A DNA stretch of 64,000 bases. Origin: Neurospora intermedia (lineage: Eukaryota; Ascomycota; Sordariomycetes; Sordariales; Sordariaceae). Below the pieces are notes generated by a model. That model made no database searches. It was given only the letters and a program-made list of their open reading frames with translations, and was not told where the DNA came from. Position 1 is the first letter of the stretch; each line of letters opens with the position of its first letter. The position numbers and the translations under genes are program-made. Positions 36,925-48,176 of this stretch are shown here, piece after piece. The stretch covers positions 930,001 to 994,000 of the forward strand of contig BTPP01000005.1 in NCBI GenBank assembly GCA_037102815.1, in the 5' to 3' direction.

Positions 36925-37072
36925 AACTTGGAAGGCACTGCCCACAACTTGGAAGGCATAGAGGTCATCGTGACTTCCACTTGGAAGTGGAAGGCTTAGG
37001 ACGTCAAGTCGTTCCTTCCTTGCACAGCGGGCTGTGATTGGACGAGCGGCCAAAACGGAAGTCCAATTGGAC
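36925..37072. promoter_or_regulatory. Cluster of direct repeats, inverted repeat and CCAAT-type motifs
   Basis: AACTTGGAAGGCA occurs twice (36925-36937 and 36946-36958), exactly 21 bp apart. It is followed by a perfect 9-bp inverted repeat with a 2-nt centre, CTTCCACTT at 36974-36982 and AAGTGGAAG at 36985-36993. The palindrome GTCCAATTGGAC lies at 37061-37072, with further ATTGG motifs near 37037 and 37115. Two helical turns between repeats suggests a protein-binding array. No gene start is evident beside it. Confidence 0.45.
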
Positions 37073-40000
37073 GGTGAGCGGCAAAGCTCGGACCGTTTTG
37101 GTCGAGTCGCCCAAGGGGTTATTGGTTTAGCGGGACGCCAAACCAACAGAAGGTTATCCTAAGGGTCCATGCATAAGCGGTGCCACCAATGACGCCAATG
37201 CTCCGTCAAGAGGCGGAATGACGTCGGGGAGGAAAAAAGACAACGTTCACCGGGGTGGGTACGATGGGCCACGGGAAGCCCCACCTAACCCTGGGCAACG
37301 ACAGGATGCATGAGAGAACCGCCAATTGCATCCCAGCGTTTGACTGGTTCATCACCGCCAGATTTCGCGCACGATGGATTTAGTGGGGATTCACGGAGGG
37401 GTAGGTGGAGTGCCTGTGATGGTGGGGTTGAATCCCATGTTGGACCCCTCATCTCATCCCATTTTTTTTTCTTTGACTTTTCCTTTTCTTCCGGCGCTGG
37501 GAACACCAGCTATATCTAGTAGGTGAAGTTGGCTTTTATTGATCCAAAACGAGATTCTGTGTGTGCGCCTGTCATAGCGTCGGGTTGGGTGGCAGCGGGA
37601 GCGGAAGGGAAGGGACAGGAAGCCTTACTATCGCAAAGGTTGCAAGCCTTTCGCAGCATAGCGGAGGGAACGAAAAAGAAACGCTTCCGGATGGTGTAGT
37701 GCAGCTATCGTCTCTTACTAGGATTGTATACCGTCAGTTCCGTCCGCAAGGTCATCCCCGCCAGCGCGAAGCATGCGTGAGAAATCCTTCAACGGTGAAA
37801 AGGGACCATTCTTTCGTCAAGATATTTGCAGGGCACAGATGTACAGGTGGATAGAAGGAGGCCATCCGACTAGCCACCTGTTATTCTTGGCAAAGATGGC
37901 CCTCTTCATCTTTAAATGGATTATAATGTGTAGCGATTGTCTTTGAGGGACTTGTACTGTGGATTGGATGGTGTTGAGGAAAGACGTGTTTGCGTGAAAT
38001 GGTGATGCAGTGGTTGGTGGTGTTGGGTTAGTCAGGCGACGGAAGTCCATCGTCCCGTCACCACCTATCCCGAGACTCCGACTTGCACTGGCATGCGTCA
38101 AGACGACTGTGTAAAGACAAGCACCCGGGCAAGCAGGCAAGACGCCAAGCTGATGGAGGGGGCTAGGATCAGCTCCGGGGTTGCAGAGAGCCGGCGAGAG
38201 GCTTCTCCTCCTTTTTGAGTTTTGAGCGTTGTTGTCGCGGTCTTGATTCTGGCGGTTGTCTGATGCCAAGCTTGGATCCGTTCCTGGCTCGGCCGGCCTG
38301 CGATTTGTATAGCCCCACATGCTGTGTAATTCCCTTGCACAGATTTAACTGACGGGACTGATCCCACGTCCCGTTGTACAGTCGCTTCAACAAGCTGGAT
38401 GAAGCTGCATCCCCTCGGTTCTCGAAGCATACTAGTTCGACACTTCAACTTCTGTTTCACTTAAACCGTGAGACATCGGGAAGATTCGGCGAAAGCATCC
38501 ACGGCATCGTGAAGAGCGTTTTAACGTCACAGATCCTTGTCTAAACTCATTCTTTGCTAAAGGTCAACGTGCCCGCTTGGAGAAAGTGGCAGGGTGGGTG
38601 TGCGGCATGGAATTGTGTAACAGTGAAATATACGAGGTATGGACCCTGCGTTGAGCGGCGATGAGGCCCAGTTTGTTAGATGGCTGAGGGTAGGTAGGGT
38701 ATGTATGTGGGCATCCGGGGCTACGTTCGTGACGCTGCACTATGTAATAACGGGAATTGCACCAAGCTGAAAGTTTGATGTCGGGTCTATGTTCCCAAAG
38801 GAGATCGGTACTGTACGCCGTCGCCAGCTACCGGCCCGGTCCTTGTCCCGGTCCCGGCACCGGCCCCGGTGCTCCTCCCTTATCTCCCGAAACACAACTG
38901 TGCGCTCTTCGTTCCCACCCCAGGCTTTCCGCCATCTCACCGGTGAAGGTTCCCTTATTGTGAATGTATACTATAATGAACCTGGGTTAGGATGCGCGAA
39001 ACCTAACTCACATCGGCTGCATCTGTGTTTGGGTGAAGCACGGCTTGATTTTCACTCAATGTTGTTTCAGTCAAACTAGGTAAAGCGCCAGGAACATCTG
39101 ACCTACATAATAAGGACTTCGACCAATCTGCCGGTGAGCGATGGGGGTCGCAGCAGGTTTCCTTGGGAACGACCCAGTGACAGGATTGGTTGAGTAAATG
39201 AATATTGACTGAAAGAAGCAGTACGGTAGTCAGACAGTCGGTTTTGTACGCAGTACATGCTATGTAGGTGACGAGTATCCCCTAGTCGTTTTTCATTTTT
39301 TTCTTTCATTTTCGAGGAATCAGCACAACTGTACAGAAAGTCACTACATATGTGGACGGATTGAGCTAGTAAATTCAGCGCGCCACAACGGGACATTTTG
39401 CTCCGGTCAGTATTGTGTCGGGATATAGGTATCGAATTTGATGCAGCGGTTGGAAGAATGTGTCCTCGAAACCTTGGGTACCTAGAGGTAAGTTCCTGGT
39501 TTGGCTTTACATAGTTGCAAGGCGCGAGCGAGAAGGAACATGAATTCATACAATACATTGTTCAGATTGATGCTTCGGTCCCACCATTATCTTTATCGGC
39601 GTTATTATGGGATGTTACAAGACTATCGAATGGCCGTCAAAGCTTGTGTTGTGGGCATGTCTCGTTGTTCGATGTGATAGCGTCCTGTTGACTTGGCAAA
39701 GTGGACAATGAACACAGGTAGCTGAGGATACCGCTATCAACCGAGAAACAAATTGTGGCACACAGCTGAGGTTTTGCACGTCCGACTACTCCATAGTATG
39801 GTCCCATGGAAGCCACAAACAATACCAGCAGCAAAAGAAAAATCGCCCAGCAGGTTGAGCGGGCAAGTCTGTTGACAAGTTTCCCAAGATCTCAAGGTGA
39901 AGTAACGTAGCGTCCCAATCCCGATCACGTCGTGACTGGGAGAAGGAAGTACCGGCGGCGGTTCGGCGTCCATCAAGATCTTCATCTTCCCCAAGGCTGT

Positions 40001-41997
40001 CCCATGTTGCAGTAATCGACAGCCTGTTCACTAGCACACGACCAGCCTGCCACCAAGCACTTTAAAATGCCACCCGAAAACGGAATGGGAGTCACGTTGC
40101 GGAAGAATTGGATCGTTGGGACTCGTGGCCAGGGCAAAAGGGCACCGAGAGTCCGAACTCTATTGCGAAAAAAAAAAGACAAGCCGCTATCCTACTTTTT
40201 CTTCAATGGTTCCTGCAAATGTGGCCTGACTTGCACAGTAAAGAAGGAGATGGAAAATGTTATGCCTTGTTTTTGACGGCGCCCAACGCCGCCATGTGAG
40301 ATGTGCAATCACCTTACCACTTGGGACCCCTGAACTCACAACTAAGACATTTGTGGCACCCTTTTTGGAGCTTGGAAGTAGTAGCTGAGGACTAAGGTAC
40401 CTACCAACCTTCTGTGTAAGCGGCAGCTCACACGAGCCGTGTGTGTACTTACTACAGGCACTTACCGTCGAGATTGACCCAAGCCAGTTAGTGAAATTCG
40501 TGCAATGTACCCGAAATCGCTAACATTGAAATTGGGGTAACGATGTGGAAGCAACCTGCTCTTTTCATTGTTCCTTTTCATCCTTCTTCCACTTCCCCCG
40601 CTTCTGCCACTGCAGGAAAGGCTACCAGGAACTGACGTATCATTTCGGGGTCCCTCCATTCTGGATCTTTCATCGTTTTCCTTTTTTTAATCGCCAATGA
40701 ACCACCAATTCCGATACCTCAGAGACTAATGACAACCTCGCAGTCTTTGATCATCGTTTTGAAGTTGAGTCAGATCGTTCAGGTGGTTCAGCTCGGCGCC
40801 AGCGGCTAGGAAGTTTGACAAAGCCCGATACCATAGGGCGTCATCATACCTACTTGAGGCACGCGATATGTATATAGGTATCACTGCAGTGGTCTCGATG
40901 CGTGAAAGTACACATTTCAATCTGTGCCTTTTGGTTACCTTTGAGGTACCGTGGCTGCGTGGTCTGTAGTGTACCAGGGAGCCCGACTAGGCGCTCCACC
41001 CCACCGGCGCCAGAATTCCACACGGAACCTGGAACCTCTGGGCCAAACCCACCACGCGACCATGCGAGGGGTAAAGCTAAACATTTTGCAGTTAGAACCT
41101 CGAGGCATGACGGGAGGAGGGTCTTGCTGCCCTGGGAAGGAGGACCCTTTTTCGCTTTTTCTTCATCGATCTTCTTCTTGTTGAGGTTGCTTGTCCGGGC
41201 ATGCTGCCCATCTCCCACGCCAGGCATCTGGTATCATCAGGTCCATCTCTCTTCAAGTTCTGTCCCAACCTCAGCACCTCAGCTGTTGACTGCCCGTGCC
41301 CTTTTCAGGTTCCTGTGCGAGTTCCTCTATTCAATCTAACGTCACATTGAACCCTCAAGACCAAGCACTTCCCGTCACCTCGTTCGTCATTGAGCACACT
41401 TTCAGTTCTCTCTGCCTCTGACCTTTCCCAGCCTGCACACCACCATTAATCCAATCCAACATCGACATCAACATCAACATCGATCACGTCCCTCGAAACA
41501 TTTTGACATATTTAACCCAAAAACGTCAAGGCTGTGTTGCCTCATTGCTTAACCTCCAACTGCCCGTTGTTCAAAGACAAAGCCAAAGCCCCTCCCAAGT
41601 GTACCCCCGCCGTTGCCCTCGTTGCCCTGCCCGGTGTTGCCCATTGGTCTGCGTTCCGGTGGGATCGTCGCCCAGGACCTAGCCGCTGAACGGGTTCTCG
41701 TCGCCTCCATTAAAAAAGTGACCCTCTTATTTTTTTCCTGGTGCTGCCTTTTCCAGCATATCTGCTCTGAACCCTTCTTCCACCTCAGTGTGCTTGTCGC
41801 CGTTATACTAAGAAGCTGGGCCCCACCCTCACTCCGCACCTCCTCGCTGTCTCCGGTGACGCGCGCAAATAAGAATCTCGAAAATCTCACCCCTGTCAAC
41901 GCCGTCTCCTCTCGCAATCTGCTGTCGCTAGTCCGTCCGTCAGACGCCGCCCGCCTCTTGTCCAGCCCGCTCGCCGTCCCTTTGACGGCCTGTACAT

Positions 41998-42602
41998 GTA
42001 AGTTTCTCCTGTGTGACGCCGCCCGTTTTCGACAAAACATCCGCACTCCCATCATCTTCGTCACCGTGCTGTCTCTTCAGTTTCCATTGTACCTCGAAAC
42101 TGACCTCGACCCCGTCGTGTAAGCCTTCCCTCTTCGAGCCTCTTCTCCATCTGCATTTCTGTATTCTGCATCTTCCCCGCGCCCCCGATCCCTCCCCGTT
42201 CCAGATCAGCAGACGCCCGGGTCCCCTCTTCACAAGGTTCGTGCCACATACAGTCCCCAGGCATTACATTACACACATGCACAATTTCCACCTTGGTGTG
42301 TTCACACACGAGTCGCGAGCACTTTTCAGCTCGGGGTGAGAAGAGAGAAGAAAATAAGGCCCTCCCTTTCCCCCATTCCCCCCTCCCCTCCCCCCCCCTA
42401 TCCGGTCTTGTCCGGGTCGAACTCCTCTCCCAAACTTTTTTTTTTCTCTGGTTCCATTACGTCAACGCGCTTTGCATTGCATTCGGTTTCCGCAGCCCAC
42501 CATGCATTCACATTACGATGACGATAGGGTTCGTCGACATGGTGCAGCTTTGGGTCTACTCCTCTTTCCGATCGGCAACTAACCACGAGCGCAAATACAC
42601 AG
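41998..42602 (+). promoter_or_regulatory. Probable 5' UTR introns of the HPT gene
   Basis: A gtaagt donor at 41998 pairs with an acceptor ctcttcag ending at 42080. A second donor gtaagc at 42119 pairs with the acceptor acacag ending at 42602, which has a good CTAAC branch point at 42579-42583. If spliced so, the first ATG in the last exon is the one at 42618. No transcript evidence is available here. Confidence 0.5.
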
Positions 42603-42617
42603 GAAGATCAAGACATA

Positions 42618-43175
42618 ATGCCGGATTTCGGAGAGCACGTCGACAATGGGATCTTTGAACAGATCCTAGAGATGGACGATGACGACAAGCGCGAGTTCAG
42701 CAAGTCCTTGGTCACCAACTTCTTTGACCAAGCTGAGGAGACCTTTGTCAAGATTGAGGAGGTTTTGTAAGTGCTCTGGGCCGGATCAGGGCCGCACTGT
42801 CCTCTTTCGGCGCCTCTCGTGCTGTGCGAGCTTGACTTGATGCTTCTAGAGGACCCCCGGAGCTAATACGAGGGTTGTCTGACCAGGAACAATGAGAAGC
42901 TCGACAACGGCAAAAGGCTCGAGACGCTGTCGAGTCTGGGCCATTTCTTGAAGGGTTCTTCAGCCACCCTCGGTTTCAACAAGATCAGGGATTCGTGCCA
43001 AATCATCCAACAATACGGTCACAAGCTCACTGTCGATGGAGCTGCGGAGCCCAACGAACAAGTTTGCCTGGAGAAGATTCAGGCTGCCCTCAAGACAGCC
43101 AGGAACGACAAAAACGTGCTGGCGGACATGATGTTGAACGAAACACACGGCTTCTTCCAGCCAGATGACGAATAG
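42618..43175 (+). CDS. hpt-1: Histidine phosphotransfer protein, YPD1/HPT-1-like
   Basis: Two coding exons, 42618-42766 and 42887-43175 (intron 120 nt, gtaagt...accag), encode 145 residues. The HPt motif LGHFLKGSSATLG places the phosphorylated histidine at residue 69, with the downstream GSS and a four-helix HPt layout. Acidic EMDDDDK precedes it, as in other fungal Ypd1 proteins. This protein shuttles phosphate from hybrid histidine kinases to the response regulators upstream of the osmotic MAP kinase and in the nucleus. The start is chosen because it is the first ATG after a well-formed acceptor at 42602. The frame is open back to that acceptor, so a short N-terminal extension from an upstream exon is possible. 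Confidence 0.92.
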
Positions 43176-44269
43176 TGGGATTCAGGATGATTCACAACAC
43201 TTCCCTCTGGTATGCCGTGCTCGTAACTGGCGCTTTTCTTGGGCGACGAGGGCAAGCATGCCTGCCTGCCTGCCTGCCTGCCTACGTTGGAACAGCTTCG
43301 GCAACACAATAGTATGGCACTCCTCCGGGCGAGCAGGTCGAGATGTCAGGGCGCGGGGGGGGAAACAAAAGGTACAGCAGTCTAGAAGACGCGAATCGGA
43401 ATAGAATTCAGGGGCCATTTAGATCTAGCCATTCCGCAGGGCTTGGAGCTATGGGAGCCATGATCACTACACGTGGGCATTGCGCACCGACGGCGTTCTG
43501 CGAATCAGACGCACGGCTCTGGCTCATGGGGGCGCTGAAAAGGGCATTGTGGGATGTTTACGGGAAGGCTTTGAGAAATAGCAGGCTTACCACCTCGAGG
43601 TATAGGTGGGAAAGATATTCCAGCATGGTCTCTGTTTCGGGCGCTTTTGCTTGTTAGAATATCGGGATGTTCAATACGTTGTTTGTCGCTTGGTGGATCA
43701 GGAAGGTAGTCACGGTTCTTAAAGACAAGAGTAGCCTTTGTTAGTAGCGCTTTCCCGGGTATCGGATCCGGTTCATACAGATAGTACATATCATGTAACA
43801 TCCTCAAGTTGTCCTGTCCGTCAGGGGTAGTGGTTGGGCTAACTGTTTAGGAGTTCGTTCTTGTGAAAAGGGAAAAGGACGAGGTCTAAGACATTATGGC
43901 TCGGAGACTTCCGGTTAAAATGGTTGGCTCGAGAACGCACGGGCCTCAACTCCGTTTATTCTCGACATGAATGGAAGAAACGCCACCAGCGACAAGACGG
44001 AGCTCCGGCTGATTGTCCACCGGCCGGCAATGAAATCAACTTCATCGAACACCGAACCCAGATCGGCACCAGTTCGCCGACCAGTCTTACGTCCACATCC
44101 ACGACCGGATCCTACTGATGGCTACTCAAATAAAATCAATCAAATATTTTTTTCAACTCGCTTCCCGATTTACTTCTCTAGCCATACCGAGCCCTGGACT
44201 TTTAGCATACCAGGTCACTGTTCCAACCAGGAGATAGCCCAAGTGTCTAACTAATTGCCCACTACCAAA
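43176..44269. other. Spacer between HPT and 2H phosphoesterase genes
   Basis: The 3' UTR of the HPT gene is followed by five CCTG units (43261-43282) and a G-rich run near 43352. No gene is visible. The final 300 bases are the promoter and leader of the next gene. Confidence 0.55.
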
Positions 44270-45694
44270 ATGGAAGAGTCAAAGAGACAGCCACAACCAG
44301 CAGTCCCAGCCGCGTCTACATTATCATCATCGTCACCACCATCAAAACTAGCACCACCTCAGGAGCAGGAGCAACAGCCTGCGGGCGAGGATACAGCCAA
44401 CTCCAGAGGCAAAGGTGGACGAAAAGGCAGCAACGACAACAACGCTGAAAATAACCAAAACAAGAACCAGAACCAAAACAAGAAACCCAACAAAATGCCA
44501 CCGAAACCACCCCCAACTCACTTCCTCTGCATCCCCCTCGTCACCGCGGCCTCCCGGCCCCACCTCACACGAAGCCTAGCCGCCTTCAGGGAGGAAGTGA
44601 CGGCGCCCAACCCTTCCAGCGCATACGGAGCGCTGCCGGTGCCCGAGCAAGCCATCAGGCCTGTGGGCACTGTGCATTTGACTTTGGGGGTTATGAGTTT
44701 TTTGGAGCCCAAAGTTGGGAAACCGGCTAGACAGAGGCCGGGGCAGGAAGAAGAAGAAGGAGGAGGAGGAGGAGCTGGCAGCGGGATCGGGGGTAGTACT
44801 GGAAAGGGGCAAAGAAACGGGCCGCAAGAAGATTTCCGGGGTAGAGACAGGAGCAGAAGTAGGAGTGGCAGTGATGAGGAACAGCCGGAACCAAGTGGAA
44901 GTGGAAAAAGTGAAAGTTTGAGTGGCTTGAGGAAGTTAGAGGAGGCCAAGACTTTGCTGAAGAGCTTGAAGTTGAAAGAGATTTGGCAGGGGGTATTGAG
45001 GGAGTCACAGACGCAGACGACGGCGGTGCCAGTGCCGCGGGATGTCGAAAACGGGAATGGTGGTCGTGGTGCACCTATTGCTATTGGGACGGCGGAAGTT
45101 CCAGACGAGGGGCTGGAGGCTGGAATGGGGACGGCTGTTAGGAACGTCCAACCTCAGCTTCTGTCTGAAATGGAGATGAAGGAGGAGGAACATCCGAAGA
45201 TCACGTTAAGGGGTCTTCACTCGATGCAATCGCCTTCCAAAGCAGCGGTGCTGTACGCCCCGCCCGTTGACCCACTCGGCCACCTCCAGCGCTTTTGCGA
45301 GGAGGTTAAAGCCGAGTTCGTGCAGAGGGGGTTGATGATGGAGGAGGGCGGGAGACCGCTTTTGTTGCATGCTACGGTGGTTAATACGATTTACGTCAAG
45401 GGGCGGGATCAGCAGCAAGCAGCGGGTAACAGAGGAGGAAAGAAGGGAGGCCATGGTCATCATGGTCACCATGGTCACCACGGTCACCACGGTCATAGAA
45501 GAGGAGGGGGAAACAAAAGGGAAAGACTGACGATAGACGCGAGGGAGATTCTGGAGAGGTATGGGGAGTATACGTGGATGGAGGGCGTCAAGTTGGAGAA
45601 GGTGGCTATTTGCAAGATGGGGGCGAAGAAGGAGATGGTTGATGGGGTGGTGGTTGACGAGGCTTATGAGGTTGAGGAGGAGATTGAGTTTTGA
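44270..45694 (+). CDS. AKAP7/ASCC1-like 2H phosphoesterase domain protein
   Basis: An intronless frame gives 474 residues from the ATG at 44270; the frame is open a few codons further up but without an ATG. Residues 1-80 are Pro/Gln/Asn-rich and disordered-looking. The two HxT signatures of the 2H fold are present: HLT at about residue 136 (GTVHLTLGV) and HAT at about 367 (LLLHATVVNT). The fold ends with LEKVAICKMGA. In this superfamily the paired histidines act on cyclic or 2'-5' linked nucleotides. The motifs are separated by an unusually long linker of about 230 residues, with Glu/Gly, RS and charged low complexity. A His-Gly run (HGHHGHHGHHGHHGH, residues about 395-409) follows the second motif. 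Substrate unknown. Confidence 0.85.
   Translation: MEESKRQPQPAVPAASTLSSSSPPSKLAPPQEQEQQPAGEDTANSRGKGGRKGSNDNNAENNQNKNQNQNKKPNKMPPKPPPTHFLCIPLVTAASRPHLTRSLAAFREEVTAPNPSSAYGALPVPEQAIRPVGTVHLTLGVMSFLEPKVGKPARQRPGQEEEEGGGGGAGSGIGGSTGKGQRNGPQEDFRGRDRSRSRSGSDEEQPEPSGSGKSESLSGLRKLEEAKTLLKSLKLKEIWQGVLRESQTQTTAVPVPRDVENGNGGRGAPIAIGTAEVPDEGLEAGMGTAVRNVQPQLLSEMEMKEEEHPKITLRGLHSMQSPSKAAVLYAPPVDPLGHLQRFCEEVKAEFVQRGLMMEEGGRPLLLHATVVNTIYVKGRDQQQAAGNRGGKKGGHGHHGHHGHHGHHGHRRGGGNKRERLTIDAREILERYGEYTWMEGVKLEKVAICKMGAKKEMVDGVVVDEAYEVEEEIEF
45451..45496 (+). repeat. In-frame CATGGTCAC-type repeat encoding His/Gly
   Basis: Tandem copies of a nine-base unit inside the 2H phosphoesterase gene encode alternating His-His-Gly. 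It stays in frame and looks like an expanded minisatellite. Confidence 0.85.
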
Positions 45695-46620
45695 AAAATG
45701 TCTATCTGGTATCGAGACATCGGGATAATATACTAGTCAGAAGAAAGAGATGTTTTGGCAATCGGTATTCCTCAATTCAGTCCGACAAAGGCCCGAGGTA
45801 TCCACGAGCCACGCTAACTCGTCTTGTGCGAGAGAGATGGATTGAAGCGAAAAAGATGTAGCCGTAGATCTCCCGTTAGGCTATCGTACTTACATGTATG
45901 TATCGTGCTTGGGCTCTTCTTCCCACGGTTGTATCTACTGTGTGTAAGCTCCGAAGCTGTACATTGTACGTACAAGTACATACACTACACGTACATACAT
46001 GTTCGGCCTGAGGAGAGAGGGGCAGAGGGGCTTCCATGGGTCAACCCCTGAATGCCATGTTTTGTTCAACGGAGCTGCCCGCCGAACGTTGCTGAAGACA
46101 CGGCAACAGACCATGATCCCTGTCGTGTCCCATTCATCGAAGGGCCCCGCTTTTTTGGAAGGAGTGCCGAAGCCGTAAAGTGGCAGGCAGGATTGACAGG
46201 GGTTAAGAGGACCACGGGACTTGTTAACGGCAGGCGTGAACGACGCAGAGCTGAAGCTAACCGAACCAGCTGATGAACAGAACTCTTCTGGTGGGAAAGA
46301 GTGACTCGACTTTCTGAATTGATTGATTGTTCAGGAGGGGCAGGCACAAGAAAGGCTGCTATACTGGGATTCAGGCCGCTGAGTGTGATATTTGGACCTC
46401 GGCTCTCTAGGCAACAACAATCGCCCACATTGGCCTCAACAGCAAACGCGACTACGACGACGAGAACAACAACAGCATCTTACAACGAGACATTGCAGAT
46501 CAGCATGTCGCGCAACGAGCAAAGCAAAATTCAGAGCGCGTTCTTTTTTCTTTTCGCGTTACGGTAATTGCTCGAGCGTGTCTTCTCTGTTCACACAAAG
46601 TTACTCTGTACACCATCAAG
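45695..46620. other. Spacer upstream of the coiled-coil gene
   Basis: Terminator of the upstream gene and promoter of the next. A short block of GTAC/TACA repeats lies near 45960-46000. No gene is recognised. Confidence 0.55.
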
Positions 46621-48176
46621 ATGTCTCGCAAGACTCTGGGAAGCCCGGAGAAACACCGCGTTTCTTCAGAAAGTCCTCGCAGTCCTTCCTTCATGCGCAG
46701 TCTACGGAATGCCGACTCTCCGTCAACATCACCGTCAAGAAACGCTACTCGTAGTCCACGACCGGGTAGCTTGGCTCAAGCCATAGCTCCGCCGGCGCGA
46801 GCAGCACCCTCTCCTTGTCCTTCTCCCGATGCCCTCGGTAGTAGCACAAGCACGCCGCGCGGGACTAGAATCATGGTTACGGAGGGAGGTACAACTACGG
46901 ATACAAACACAACTACAGCTACAACAGACCCCTCCAGCTCCAGTTCAAGCATGAGAACCTCGCCCTCACCTATACCCGCACCAACATCAACAACACCTAC
47001 ACCCACAACAACCGAGGACCTCCTCAAGCAAAAAGACGACCGTATAGCCCACCTCGAGCTCTCGTACCAACGGACCCTCGACGCCCTCACCAACGCCTCC
47101 TCCTCGCTCTCCTCCTTCTCCTCGCTGACATCCACCACCGCCCACGAGCTACGCCTTCTACGGCTGGAAGCCGACGCCCTCCGCGCCGAGCGCGACGAGC
47201 TCCGCTCCGACTGGAACGCCGCCCAGCAGAGCTTGCGCGAGCGCGAGGACGAGATCCGCGACCTGCGACGGCAGATGCGCGGGCTAAAGGAGTGGGTGAG
47301 CAATAGCACGCGGGCGGAAGCGACGGGAGCGGCGCAGCAGGTTAGTGATGAGGTGCTTGGGACCGCCATGGCGAAGCTTGGAAATGAGTTGCAAAATTGG
47401 GTCTTGGTGAATTTCAGGAGGGCCAAGGTCAAGACTGAAGTGTTGAAGGGGGAGCAGAGGGAGGAGCTGGAGAAGGTGGTGCCCATGTTTGAGGAGATAT
47501 TAGGGATGGGTGGCAAGATACACTTGATACAGAGTGTGGTGTCGAGGTTGTTGGTGGAGATGGTGTTTCGGGCTTATTTTGTTGGGTTGACCGGAGAGCA
47601 GGAGCGAGTGATTAGGGAGACAGAGGAAATGCTTGGGGCAATCGGTATAGTTCATTCTATGCACCCTTGGAGATGGGATTGAAACTGATCTCTTTGGCTT
47701 ACACAGTATCAACACCCGAGTCTATCAACCAGTGGCGCGCCTTGACTCTTTCCATCCTGAAACGGGAAGCCGACCAGAAGCTACAAGCCGAGACAGCCGC
47801 CATTATCGACGCCTTCGTCAACAAAACCAATAATCTACTAGATGACATCACGGAAGCCGATACCAAAGCTACTGAGGCACGGAATCAGGGGCTGATACAT
47901 CTTATCAACGGCGCGATCGACATGTCACGGCTTCTCGTCGTCCAGAAAGCCATATTCAAGGTCAACATGCCTGAGATTCTGCCACATCAATGGGTGCTTT
48001 TCAATGCAGCCACGATGGAAGACATCGGTGGCGAGGACGAGGAGAGCTTGTCGAATAGAGAAATTTGCTGCGTCACATTTCCAGGAATCATCAAACAGGG
48101 CGACGAAAGCGGTGGGCAGCTCCAATGGACCAATGTCATCGCCAAAGCCAGGGTGCTTTGCAGTCCGGAAGAGTGA
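46621..48176 (+). CDS. Coiled-coil protein with Ser/Thr/Pro-rich N-terminus, function unknown
   Basis: Two exons, 46621-47644 and 47707-48176, joined across a 62 nt intron (gtatag...acacag) encode 497 residues. Residues 1-130 are low complexity with repeated SPR and SPS motifs, typical of proline-directed kinase targets. A long heptad-rich helix follows at about 133-226 (for example LRLLRLEADALRAERDELR). The remainder is a well-composed, helical and compact-looking region of about 270 residues with conserved-looking cysteines (REICCVTFPG) near the end. There is no signal peptide or membrane segment. I do not recognise the family; a cytoskeletal, scaffold or chromatin role would be guesswork. 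The splice and composition make it a firm gene. Confidence 0.8.

Larger units (their letters stand above)
32143..42617. other. 10.5 kb region without a recognisable protein gene
   Basis: No frame on either strand shows a known family, a convincing splice pattern or protein-like composition. The longest (39103-39558 minus, 41549-42064 minus, 41613-42122 plus) look random. TACCTA/TAGGTA motifs cluster near 32930-33050 and 33180-33510. CT-rich, leader-like stretches occur near 35090-35150 and 37440-37500. A motif-dense block lies at 36925-37125. The last 1.2 kb is probably the leader of the HPT gene with one or two 5' UTR introns. It does not look AT-rich or centromere-like, and no transposon ORF is seen. 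Confidence 0.5.

Noticed and set aside
39103-39558. 151-residue minus-strand frame in the gene-poor interval
   Set aside because: No family feature, no flanking splice signals, and a composition like the other random frames there.
41613-42122. 169-residue plus-strand frame upstream of hpt-1
   Set aside because: It has random composition, crosses good splice donors and lies in a pyrimidine-rich leader; better read as 5' UTR.
46776-47516. 246-residue antisense frame over the coiled-coil gene
   Set aside because: A Ser/Arg/Val-rich shadow of the sense Ser/Thr/Glu codons with no start context or splice support.
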